Source: an uncultured Oligoflexia bacterium (GTDB taxonomy: Bacteria > Bdellovibrionota > Bacteriovoracia > Bacteriovoracales > Bacteriovoracaceae). From it: a stretch of DNA of 64,000 nt. Made by a program: the position numbers and the translations under genes. Under the pieces are notes generated by a model. It worked only from the letters and a program-made list of their open reading frames with translations. It ran no database searches and was not told the origin of the DNA. This document shows positions 44,458 through 52,985 of this stretch, in pieces (the first letter of the stretch is position 1; every line of letters begins with the position of its first letter). The stretch covers positions 124,001-188,000 of the forward strand of contig CAJXPQ010000006.1 in NCBI GenBank assembly GCA_913058265.1, given 5' to 3'.

Positions 44458-45826
44458 ATAGCTCTGCGAGAGCCTGTAGTGATGTATTACTCATAATATA
44501 TATCGGATCTTTATAGTACGTATCTAGTATATAGTCATGATGCTTCTTACTGCTTGTGAGGTAGCATATTGGCTCATCTGGCCTTATCTCTTTTTCTAAG
44601 TTGAGAATTGAATACTGACTCTCTCTACTATCAAGATGTAGCGCTGGAAACATATATTTACTGTAAAAGGATAGCTTTGCTGTGATTTGGTAGCTATCAC
44701 CCACAATCTTTTTTCCCTTGCAGACATTATAGATGGCCGGAACAAGTTTTCCCTTCCACCCAATTAACTCATTAAGTCTTCCATATTTCTCGCCAGAGTC
44801 TAATGATGGAAGAATTATCAAGGTAACCTTTACCATCATCAGCAAAATTATATTAAATGATAAGTAGAGATATTGTTTCTTTGTATTTTCTATTTCACTT
44901 CCAAACAGCAGCATAAAAGCAATAGCACAACTGCCAGTCCAATTCGCCTCTATTTGCTTATTAAATGACATCAGAAATATAAAGGCCAAAAAGCCCACAG
45001 TATTGAACACTAGAATACGGTTCCACTTACTTTTTTCAAGTTTTGGGTAAAGCTTATAGTAAAGTACCCATAGTAATGATCCCATCAGTACAATTTGAGA
45101 CAAAATATAATTTAAAATATTTAAGATATCAAAGTGCTTCTCTACCCTTTTAAATAAATGAAATTCTAATGAAACAAAATTATGTTTATACTGCCAATAT
45201 ACATGAGGCATAAAAAGGACGATGACCCCACTGACAATTACCCAAAAAGATTTTCTTTTAAGGAATTCTGGGTTTGCGATGGTGGTTAGTAAAACGATTA
45301 ATAGTCCATGATACTTACTATAAAACATAAGCGTTATCGCCAAAGTTAAAAATAAGCTGTTCTGCCAATTGTCCTCGGCCAAATATCTTTTAATATAGTA
45401 AAAAAATAAGGTCGTAAAAAACATTATCGGGCCATCTGGTATTGCCACAAAGCCATTTAGATTAAGCAATGGCATCGCAAGAAAGAGACATACCATATAG
45501 ACAAGTTTCTTTGGCTTTATAAGCTTCATCAAAAGATAAAATGTTCCCATCTGGTAGAGCATAAACATCGATCTCACACCGAACTCATTATCTCCGAATA
45601 TCAATGTACCAAGCCATATAGAGATTGCGACAATGGGAGGATGATCATAGTATCCCCAATCCAAAAACTTAGAATACATCCAATAATAGGCCTCATCATA
45701 GCTAAGCTCGACCCCATTCATAATTAATACTTGAGGGATGAAGTATAATATCAAAAGAATGGCGAAGTTCTTGACAAGTTCACTTCGCTTTTTGCTTGCA
45801 AATATTTCCATTATATTAATCTTCAT
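44423..45826 (-). CDS. ArnT/PMT-type glycosyltransferase (GT39 family)
   Basis: A 467-residue integral membrane protein with about ten helices. The first periplasmic loop has ELSYDEAYYWMYSK and WGYYDHPP, the acidic D-E catalytic motif and the YYDHPP block of the ArnT/dolichyl-phosphate-mannose mannosyltransferase superfamily. Such enzymes move a sugar from a polyprenyl phosphate to lipid A, glycan or protein on the periplasmic side. The acceptor is unknown. The -10 TATAAT lies six bases from the ATG, so the message may be leaderless. It is divergent from the histidine kinase gene. Confidence 0.85.
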   Translation of the reverse strand: MKINIMEIFASKKRSELVKNFAILLILYFIPQVLIMNGVELSYDEAYYWMYSKFLDWGYYDHPPIVAISIWLGTLIFGDNEFGVRSMFMLYQMGTFYLLMKLIKPKKLVYMVCLFLAMPLLNLNGFVAIPDGPIMFFTTLFFYYIKRYLAEDNWQNSLFLTLAITLMFYSKYHGLLIVLLTTIANPEFLKRKSFWVIVSGVIVLFMPHVYWQYKHNFVSLEFHLFKRVEKHFDILNILNYILSQIVLMGSLLWVLYYKLYPKLEKSKWNRILVFNTVGFLAFIFLMSFNKQIEANWTGSCAIAFMLLFGSEIENTKKQYLYLSFNIILLMMVKVTLIILPSLDSGEKYGRLNELIGWKGKLVPAIYNVCKGKKIVGDSYQITAKLSFYSKYMFPALHLDSRESQYSILNLEKEIRPDEPICYLTSSKKHHDYILDTYYKDPIYIMSNTSLQALAELYGTSYEEIIRN

Positions 45827-45832
45827 TAGTAA

Positions 45833-45860
45833 ATTATAATAGGCTTAATGAACAATACAA
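45833..45860 (-). promoter_or_regulatory. Promoter of the GT39 gene (leaderless geometry)
   Basis: On the minus strand TTGTAT, 16 bases, then TATAAT ending six bases before the ATG at 45826. Transcription would start at or next to the start codon. No Shine-Dalgarno sequence is present. Confidence 0.5.
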
Positions 45861-47455
45861 CAGAAAACGGTCTTAAACCTTCAATTACTTTTGAAGTCAT
45901 AAAATTTATTACCCTCTACTATATTTTAGTCGCTATCATTCTGATTATTGTTCAAGTCGTTATGGAATACCACAATATTAAAAAAGATATTGATCAAAAC
46001 ATAACAAATCTTTCAAGTTCTTTTGATAAAACTCTTACGAATTCTCTTTGGGAGATTAATAAAGAGCAAACTGATACAATCATCAAGGGTATTTTGGACT
46101 CCCCCTACATTTTAGCTGTTGAATTATATCATAGTGATGGAAGCTTAATTAGTCGTTCATCAAAAAAATCTGATTTTAAATTTGTTGGCTCTAAAGATGA
46201 ACATTCTTTAGATTTTTACTTTAATCCTCTCCGAACTTTTCTTTATAAATTTAATCTTTCAAAACAAATGGACATTGAGCCTTCAAAAGACGTTGGCAAG
46301 ATGGTTATCTATTCTGGTAATTCTGTTATCCTTGAACACCTGTCTCGAATTATTTTTTATATTGTAATGAATTCAATTCTTCAAACAATTACAATCTGGA
46401 TTATACTAATTTTTTTCATTAACCTAAAAGTTCGAGACCCCCTTAAGGAACTGGTTTTAAAGATTCAAAGTACCAACCCACAAGACCCAAAACCAATTGA
46501 TTCTTTAAATAAATATAATACAAATGAGTTTAGACTCATTGTTTCTTCATTTAATGCTCTTACCTCTGAATTAAAAAAATATAAGGATGTTTTAGAAGCT
46601 ATTATTGATAATAAAACAGAAATGTTAAAAGAAAGAAATATTGAAGTGAGAGAGCTTATTGGTAAGCTTGAAAGTGCACAATCACAACTTATCAACCAAG
46701 AAAAACTCAACTCACTAGGCTTAATGTCTGCTGGTATAGCTCATGAGCTCAAAAATCCACTCAATATTTCTCTTAACTCTATTGTTATTCTAAAAGATAT
46801 TTTAAAGCTCAATGATAAAGGTGAGGTGGATCTTAATAATATATCATCCAAACAAATAGGGAAGTTAGCTCCCGTACTAGATATTATTCAGAACAGTAAT
46901 AGCAGAATGGATAAAATTATTAAAAGTATGCTTCTGCAATCTAGAACAGAGTATGCTCAACCGACCTTAATTAACCTAGACTCATTCATCAATATAAACT
47001 TAAATATACTGCAAAAATCTCTCAATTCTAACTCTAGTGCACTTATTTCACTTGAAACTTTTATCCCAAAAGATCTAGAAATTAAAATTTTTCCAAATGA
47101 GTTTGGACGTCTTCTTGTTAATTTACTTGAAAACTCATTCTATGGCATCGAAGAGAAGCTCAACTCCACAACGATAGATATAACAAATTACAAACCTAGC
47201 ATTCAAATATCTGCCTTATCCCTTGAAGGGGACAAGGTCCTTATAAAGATACATGATAACGGTACTGGAATAAAAAATGCGCTTATCAACAAAGTACAAG
47301 AGCCATTCTTTACAACAAAACCCCCTGGAGCAGGAACTGGACTTGGACTTCACCTGGCCTATGATATTGTTAAAAATCATCAGGGTAAAATAAAAATTTC
47401 TAGTGAAGAAGGTGAATATACCGAGGTTCAAATTACACTACCAAGTATTATTTAA
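45848..47455 (+). CDS. Sensor histidine kinase
   Basis: A 535-residue membrane kinase. A first transmembrane helix (about 18-40), a periplasmic sensor of ~130 residues, and a second helix (about 173-195) precede a coiled segment. The HisKA domain has AGIAHELKNPLN with the phosphoacceptor His. The ATPase domain has LLVNLLENSFYGI (N box), IHDNGTGI (G1) and PPGAGTGLGLHLAYDIV (G2). It resembles the NtrB/ZraS-like class. No response regulator is adjacent, so the partner is elsewhere. Confidence 0.92.
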   Translation: MNNTTENGLKPSITFEVIKFITLYYILVAIILIIVQVVMEYHNIKKDIDQNITNLSSSFDKTLTNSLWEINKEQTDTIIKGILDSPYILAVELYHSDGSLISRSSKKSDFKFVGSKDEHSLDFYFNPLRTFLYKFNLSKQMDIEPSKDVGKMVIYSGNSVILEHLSRIIFYIVMNSILQTITIWIILIFFINLKVRDPLKELVLKIQSTNPQDPKPIDSLNKYNTNEFRLIVSSFNALTSELKKYKDVLEAIIDNKTEMLKERNIEVRELIGKLESAQSQLINQEKLNSLGLMSAGIAHELKNPLNISLNSIVILKDILKLNDKGEVDLNNISSKQIGKLAPVLDIIQNSNSRMDKIIKSMLLQSRTEYAQPTLINLDSFININLNILQKSLNSNSSALISLETFIPKDLEIKIFPNEFGRLLVNLLENSFYGIEEKLNSTTIDITNYKPSIQISALSLEGDKVLIKIHDNGTGIKNALINKVQEPFFTTKPPGAGTGLGLHLAYDIVKNHQGKIKISSEEGEYTEVQITLPSII

Positions 47456-47463
47456 TTATTTGA

Positions 47464-47540
47464 TGGCGCACCCTGAGAGATTCGAACTCCCGATCTTCTA
47501 ATTCGTAGTCAGACGCCTTATCCAGCTGGGCCAAGGGTGC
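47464..47540 (-). tRNA. tRNA-Arg (anticodon ACG)
   Basis: A 77-nt cloverleaf with acceptor GCACCCT/AGGGTGC, an anticodon loop CTACGAA giving ACG, T loop GAGTTCGAATCTC, and an encoded CCA. A34 is the standard target of TadA (I34), which reads CGU, CGC and CGA. It lies just past the histidine kinase stop, on the opposite strand. No duplicated 3' end is seen around it. Confidence 0.96.
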
Positions 47541-47617
47541 GTGATAGTATTTTTAATAAAATTATACCGGATTAACAAGTTATTTATTCATATGCTTTTA
47601 CTTCTTGCATTGCACCA

Positions 47618-49201
47618 CTACTTTACAGGAATATTTAGTGTATTCGCTGTTGACTCATAATTTAGTTCAATAACCTGTGATCGCGTCTCTACAGCTGAAT
47701 ATAAGCTATCTCTAGAGTCAACAATAAGCGCTAGCCTGTGACCCCTAGGAACATCATATGCAGTGGCCACCAATTCAAATTGGGCCCTGTTATGACCCGT
47801 AATAGAGGAGAACGCCCCATGAGTAATAAGTTTTGCGTAACCCAAGGAGTCTACGTCGTATAAATAAGCAATTAACTGATATTTTCTATTTGTTGATTTA
47901 ATATTTAAGCTTATCTTAGGGACACCCCGAATATGCTTCACTTTTTTCAGCCTTTTTGTTTTAAAGGTAAAGGCATGCATATTGGAAACTATAGGCATAT
48001 AACTATAAGTCGGTATTTTTAAATTTCCATCCATAATAGAGGAGAGAAGTGGAATACCGGTTGTCGCATAGGTATCAATTCTTGAGATTATAAAATCTCT
48101 AACAGGGTGGCCTACATACTTATTTTTTTTGATATTACTTCTATCTAAAAATCTACTTGGGTGTAAGTGCCATTGTTGATCTTCAATTCTTTGTAACTCA
48201 TCTAATGAATAACTTTCTCTCTTATGTTCTAAGTCTGTTTGAATATTAACCTGATTAAGTTTTAATTTTTTATTCTTAATTCCCTTAAGCCATAAATCAA
48301 ACCACATTTGCATTCTGTTGAAGGTATAATTGTTTTTCAAAATCATTCCACTTGCTTCTGCCGTTGCATGTGTTCCCTGATTAAGATCCAAAATTTTTGG
48401 TGTTGTAAGCTGATTGAAATATTTAATGAGGGGATTCGGCTGAAATAAGTTATCACCATAGTTTTGAGAGATAAATACAGGTGCATTTCTCTTATTAACT
48501 TCGCCTATAAAGTTAATAGGACTTCTCTCTTCGGCCCAACTTAATGTTTCATCTATATTTGTTTGAGTGACGAGATTTTTAAACATTTTTGGAATGGTTT
48601 CATCTATTTCACCTGTAAGAAAGCCTAGTGTTATCAATAGGGAAGTCCAAAACTTTCGTGGTGTTCTCTCCCCATAAAGAGCTGAAGTCAAAGAGCTCCA
48701 GCCGCTCATAGAGACTCCAGTCTTGATTCTACTTTCTTTCGCCAAGGCCATAAGCGCCATTCCGCCACCGTAGGAAATACCAGCAATACCGACATTGTTA
48801 ATATCTACATTTGTTTTTTGTTCTAACCAATCAACAACTTTTGATAGGTCTTGAACATCACTATTTCCAATGACATCAATTTTTCCACTAGAACAACCAA
48901 AACCACGAGTTGAGTAGCTTAAAACAATATAACCTTTTTCAGCGAGAATTTTCGCTTGTCTAAAATATTCGTGATCTTCTAGGCTCCAACTATTTACAAA
49001 AATAACTGCAGGGTAGTTTTTACTTAAATCTGTGGGATGAAAAAGGTTTGCAGCAATTTCTACACCCTCAAATCCCCTAATAAGAATATCGTCCTTAAAA
49101 GTATAAGATTCTGTTTTAAAGTTCTTGAAATTAAAACAAATATTTGAGTACGCACTTGAGCTAGTCAAAATGCACATTAATACTAATAGACTTATCTTCA
49201 T
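47618..49201 (-). CDS. Secreted CocE/NonD-type hydrolase (X-Pro dipeptidyl-peptidase S15-like)
   Basis: 527 residues with a signal peptide (cleavage near SSAYS). The alpha/beta hydrolase core has GFEGVEIAANLFHP, STRGFGCSSG and GISYGGGMAL (nucleophile elbow with Ser). The later helical cap region has NYGDNLFQPN, and QGTHA supplies a likely His. The C-terminal ~200 residues form the jelly-roll (XPP C-terminal) domain, with YLYDVDSLGYAKLITHGAF and HRLALIVDSRDS. The family cleaves X-Pro dipeptides or esters. A prey-derived substrate is possible but not shown. Confidence 0.85.
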   Translation of the reverse strand: MKISLLVLMCILTSSSAYSNICFNFKNFKTESYTFKDDILIRGFEGVEIAANLFHPTDLSKNYPAVIFVNSWSLEDHEYFRQAKILAEKGYIVLSYSTRGFGCSSGKIDVIGNSDVQDLSKVVDWLEQKTNVDINNVGIAGISYGGGMALMALAKESRIKTGVSMSGWSSLTSALYGERTPRKFWTSLLITLGFLTGEIDETIPKMFKNLVTQTNIDETLSWAEERSPINFIGEVNKRNAPVFISQNYGDNLFQPNPLIKYFNQLTTPKILDLNQGTHATAEASGMILKNNYTFNRMQMWFDLWLKGIKNKKLKLNQVNIQTDLEHKRESYSLDELQRIEDQQWHLHPSRFLDRSNIKKNKYVGHPVRDFIISRIDTYATTGIPLLSSIMDGNLKIPTYSYMPIVSNMHAFTFKTKRLKKVKHIRGVPKISLNIKSTNRKYQLIAYLYDVDSLGYAKLITHGAFSSITGHNRAQFELVATAYDVPRGHRLALIVDSRDSLYSAVETRSQVIELNYESTANTLNIPVK

Positions 49202-49271
49202 GATTATCTAGCTCCTTGAAAATTACTATATTCAAGGTTAGACAATAAAAGCTACTAAATCAAATTTAGCT

Positions 49272-50219
49272 CTATTGAATACTATTCTTACTGAAGTAGC
49301 TTCCTAAGTCCTTAAAGTCACTAAAGCATTGCATGTTTTCAGTAGGTAGTTTGAAGCAAAAATCAAATGCCCCAACTAGAACTCGCGTACTAACATCAAC
49401 GCCCTCTGCAAGCTCTTCAAGGTATTCTTCCTTCTTAGCTTGAGATAATATTGTGTCATTACTGTAGTTTAGGCCTAAAAATATAAAGTCTGCATTAAAG
49501 TGCTTGTTTAATGCTCCAACTGAATTTGCGCTAACATTTCCACCCAAGAAATCCACCTGAAGTCCAAGAGACTGAAATAGTATCGCTGCGGCCATAGCAC
49601 CAAGCTCATTTAATTGACCAATAGGACTGGCAACTAAAATTCTTTTAGCATCACTGGGTAGGGAAGTATTAACTGACATCTTTTTAACTAATGTCGACTT
49701 AAGTATTAAGTAGATCTGTTCACGCTTAGAGTACTCTAGCCTTTCATCTGTTCTTAAAACCCTAACTTCAGCGATGGTAGGTAGTATGATTAAGTTAATA
49801 AAACTCTCACCGGTCAAAGATACTGATGCTTTTTGTAATTCATGAGCAAGAACATCTAACTTAAAGAAGTTCAATGACATTTTAATATTTGCTAGAATCT
49901 CCTCAGTATTTATATTCTCTTTATGAACCTGCGCCACACTAGTTGGAGATGTTAATTTATATCTTTCTAGAACAGTCTCAAGTTCAGCCTCTGAAAGCTC
50001 AGCTATGTCTGAAATATTATTACCGTGGTTTACTAGCTTTTGTAGTAAAGATAACCTGTGAACCTCTTCGTTTGAATAAAGTCTTCTGCCGTTTTTATCT
50101 CTAACAGGCTTTGTTGCACCGTATCTTTTTTCCCAGGCACGAATAGTATGAGGATTAATACCCGTCATATTCGATACAAATTGAATACTGAAGAAGTTCT
50201 CGCTCTTATTTTCGTTCAT
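49272..50219 (-). CDS. MerR-family regulator with cobalamin-like domain lacking B12 ligands
   Basis: 315 residues. An N-terminal MerR helix-turn-helix (NPHTIRAWEKRYGATKPVR, GRRLYSNEEV) is joined to a CarH/LitR-type two-part domain: a four-helix bundle and a Rossmann-like B12 fold (VASPIGQLNELGAMAAAIL). CarH binds cobalamin with the His of ExHxxG and a Trp-x9-Glu-His motif. Here the His is Asn (QLNELG), and the bundle reads VRVLRTDERLEYSKREQ, with neither Trp nor EH. It probably works without B12. The ATG at 50219 has AAAGGA upstream; an earlier ATG at 50249 lacks this. Confidence 0.87.
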   Translation of the reverse strand: MNENKSENFFSIQFVSNMTGINPHTIRAWEKRYGATKPVRDKNGRRLYSNEEVHRLSLLQKLVNHGNNISDIAELSEAELETVLERYKLTSPTSVAQVHKENINTEEILANIKMSLNFFKLDVLAHELQKASVSLTGESFINLIILPTIAEVRVLRTDERLEYSKREQIYLILKSTLVKKMSVNTSLPSDAKRILVASPIGQLNELGAMAAAILFQSLGLQVDFLGGNVSANSVGALNKHFNADFIFLGLNYSNDTILSQAKKEEYLEELAEGVDVSTRVLVGAFDFCFKLPTENMQCFSDFKDLGSYFSKNSIQ

Positions 50220-50348
50220 GTTATTTCCTTTGGTATAAGTTTCGTTCATATATGTTTTTAACAGAACTTAGACACAAATCAATGGAATAACCTGTACAAG
50301 AGATTGACTGGGATTAGACGAAACAGGGATCCCACCTAGACAAAGGCC

Positions 50349-52154
50349 TTACGATGAACTCTCTGCTATTTCCTCTAGCCAAAGCTTGAACATTAAAACG
50401 CTATATATTTTATAATAATCTACGTAATTTTTTGATTTTTTAGCTAGTAAAGCTGTAAGTTTATACTTATCAATATACCTCTCTAAAGTACTATGACTTA
50501 ATCCGAGAAACTCCAAGTGATCATTTCTTATAAACTCTTCCAAGTTAACACCAAAGCCCATCTTCTTCTGTTTCCAGATATTCTTTGGATACATTTTATT
50601 TGCCAAGAATCTTCTTAATATAATTTTTTGCCTGTGAAATTTCATTTTATGTTCCATTGGAAGAGCTCTAGAGAAAGATATCATCTCTGAAGATAGATAT
50701 GGGACTCTCGCCTCAAAAGAGTTGGCCATACTCATCCTATCTACCTTTTTTAGTATATTCCCTTCAAGGTAGGTCTTGATATCGAGCTCACTCATTTCAC
50801 GCTTAAGACTCTGGACCTCTATTATTTCTGATTTAATTTCCTCATTTTCTATCAATAGATCCTCAATACCTGGGCTTCTCCACATGAGATGATTAAATGG
50901 AAAATCTTTATCCTTCTGATCTAAAAATTTCTCAATCAACATTACCAATGGGTACTTGCTATGACTAAAACTTATAAGGTTCAGGACATACTTCAAAATC
51001 GCTAAAAATGGATACGTTAACTTAAGAAAAAAACTATTTGCTAGTATCGTTGCAAAGTACGTATGGTACCCCAAAAATAATTCATCAGCTCCATCACCAG
51101 AAACTCCAACTTTTTGCAACTTTGAAACACCATTAAATAATTTGTAGTTTGATACAAGCGCTGGATCACAAATTAAGTCATCAGCAAAGTAAGCAATTCT
51201 TCTAAAGCTTATAGCTTCGTTCTTTTTTAACTCAATTTCTTTAAGGTTTTTATTAAGCTTATTAGCAACTAATTTTGCCTTATCCTTTTCACAAAAGGCT
51301 CCAGTATTGTGCACAAACGTCGTTACACTATATTCTCCGGAGTTTTTCAAACTTTCTGCTATTGCGGTAGAGTCAAGGCCTCCAGACAAAAAAACCGTAA
51401 CTGGTACATCTGCGACCAAATGCGATCGAGTTGATTTACTCAACACACGCTCAAATTCTTTATCCCAATCATTTCCAGTTACTTTAAATTCTATTTTTTT
51501 TCTTTGTATTTTACTAATAAGCCCCTTCTCTCCAAAAACGATAGTTTCTCCAGGGAATAGCTGTTTAATATTCTTAATTCCAGTATTGGGGCATCTTATA
51601 TAGCCCAACTTAAAATACTCTCTTATCCCATCATCATCCAGCTCTCGACTTACTCCAGAGTATTCCAATATAGACTTTATCTCTGATGCATAAACGAGCT
51701 TATCCTCATCTAAGTAATAGTATAGGGGCTTTATACCAACATGATCCCTAGATAATGAGAGTGTTTTTGCATCATTATTCCAATAGGCAAAGGCATACAT
51801 CCCATCAATACCATTTAGAAACTCAACTCCAGAATGATCTAAACCGTTTAGCAATACTTCCGTGTCAGATGATGTCTCATATTTAAGATGGGTGAGCCTT
51901 AAGTCTTCGTGATTATAGATCTCGCCATTAAAACTTAATACAGATTTTCTACTTGATATGAATGGTTGATTCGCGGCCTTAGATAAATCAATAATACTTA
52001 ATCGATTGTGAAACATTATATTATTTTGTGAGATCTCAACAGTATCTTGAAAATCTGGCCCTCTGTGAAGAAGTTTACTTTGCATTTTATTTATATGAGA
52101 TATATCTACTTTGTCTGCTGTATTGAAGTTATATACGCCCCCAACTCCACACAT
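50349..52154 (-). CDS. asnB: Asparagine synthetase-type amidotransferase (AsnB family), copy 1
   Basis: 601 residues. The N-terminal class II glutamine amidotransferase domain starts MCGVGGVYNF, with Cys2 as nucleophile, and has RGPDFQD and NGEIYN. The synthetase domain has the PP-loop VFLSGGLDSTAIAESL and GVSGDGADELFLGY. It converts Asp and Gln to Asn, or in glycan clusters transfers amide to sugar acids or other carboxylates. The start overlaps the GT2 stop by one base, so the pair is cotranscribed. The glycan context favours a dedicated amidation role, but the housekeeping function is not excluded. Confidence 0.9.
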   Translation of the reverse strand: MCGVGGVYNFNTADKVDISHINKMQSKLLHRGPDFQDTVEISQNNIMFHNRLSIIDLSKAANQPFISSRKSVLSFNGEIYNHEDLRLTHLKYETSSDTEVLLNGLDHSGVEFLNGIDGMYAFAYWNNDAKTLSLSRDHVGIKPLYYYLDEDKLVYASEIKSILEYSGVSRELDDDGIREYFKLGYIRCPNTGIKNIKQLFPGETIVFGEKGLISKIQRKKIEFKVTGNDWDKEFERVLSKSTRSHLVADVPVTVFLSGGLDSTAIAESLKNSGEYSVTTFVHNTGAFCEKDKAKLVANKLNKNLKEIELKKNEAISFRRIAYFADDLICDPALVSNYKLFNGVSKLQKVGVSGDGADELFLGYHTYFATILANSFFLKLTYPFLAILKYVLNLISFSHSKYPLVMLIEKFLDQKDKDFPFNHLMWRSPGIEDLLIENEEIKSEIIEVQSLKREMSELDIKTYLEGNILKKVDRMSMANSFEARVPYLSSEMISFSRALPMEHKMKFHRQKIILRRFLANKMYPKNIWKQKKMGFGVNLEEFIRNDHLEFLGLSHSTLERYIDKYKLTALLAKKSKNYVDYYKIYSVLMFKLWLEEIAESSS

Positions 52155-52888
52155 TAGGACTGACCATTTAGTCTAATAGAACTTTTCATATCTTTAATAC
52201 CTCTATAGACAGTTACTAATTCAGGAAGCACCTTCACAAATTTAAATATAGAATAGTTCGACTGACCATAAGATCTGGGACGATGTATGATTTCAAGTTC
52301 AGCGCAAGTTAACTTTTGGTGATAGAGGTAAATAGAAATATAGCGATGGTAGTGCCTAAAGGGCTTAATAAATAATGCATTTTCTTTTGGAATAATTTTT
52401 AAGGAGGACCCCACATCTGTAAAAACTCCTCCCAATAAGGTTCGTATTAAAGCATTTCCTATTATTGAGGGCAAATGTCTAAAGATTCTATCGTTATCTT
52501 CTCTGGTACTTCGTCTGCTACAAACAAAATCTAAATTATTATTCTGCATATGAGTGTAAAAAGTATAAATATCCCTAGGATCAACCTGTAAGTCGCCATC
52601 CATAATAGCAATGCAAGAGTATGCGGCGGCCTTTATACCACGATAAATTGAAACTCCTTGGCCCAAGTTCTCTTCATTTGTAATCAACTTGATATGCTTA
52701 GAGTTACTCTCTTTAAGAAACCTTTTTAATACACTCTCAGTTTCATCTTGAGATTGATCATTTACAAGAATCACTTCAAAAGTTTCAAACTTTTCAGTTA
52801 AAGCAACGTTAATTTCATCTAGTAGCTTCTCAATATTACCAGCCTCGTTAAAGACAGGAATTACAACCGAAATGGGTTTTTTATGCAT
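52154..52888 (-). CDS. Family 2 glycosyltransferase (DPM1/polyprenyl-phosphate type)
   Basis: A 244-residue soluble or peripheral GT-A enzyme. It has SVVIPVFNEAGNIEKLL, NDQSQDETE, and AIMDGDLQVDPRDI, where the second Asp cluster is the DxD-like site. The RSYGQSNYSIFKF block resembles dolichyl/undecaprenyl-phosphate sugar synthases. No C-terminal membrane helices are present. It probably loads a sugar onto a polyprenyl phosphate, a donor type used by GT39/ArnT-like enzymes, two of which lie in this window. Confidence 0.88.
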   Translation of the reverse strand: MHKKPISVVIPVFNEAGNIEKLLDEINVALTEKFETFEVILVNDQSQDETESVLKRFLKESNSKHIKLITNEENLGQGVSIYRGIKAAAYSCIAIMDGDLQVDPRDIYTFYTHMQNNNLDFVCSRRSTREDNDRIFRHLPSIIGNALIRTLLGGVFTDVGSSLKIIPKENALFIKPFRHYHRYISIYLYHQKLTCAELEIIHRPRSYGQSNYSIFKFVKVLPELVTVYRGIKDMKSSIRLNGQS

Positions 52889-52950
52889 ACTTTCTCCAGG
52901 ACTCTACTGTAACATAATTTATATAAATTCTTAAGTATCGTCCTCATCCT

Positions 52951-52979
52951 CTTTCAATATATTAATTCTAATGTATAAT
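52951..52979 (+). promoter_or_regulatory. Promoter of second AsnB gene (leaderless geometry)
   Basis: CTTTCA, 17 bases, then a perfect TATAAT that ends six bases before the ATG at 52986. The expected transcription start coincides with the start codon, and no Shine-Dalgarno sequence is present. Confidence 0.55.
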
Positions 52980-52985
52980 TCTTCT

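Noticed and set aside
47456-47540. Second cassette insertion site at tRNA-Arg
   Set aside because: No duplicated 3' end or arm repeats were found in the flanking sequence.
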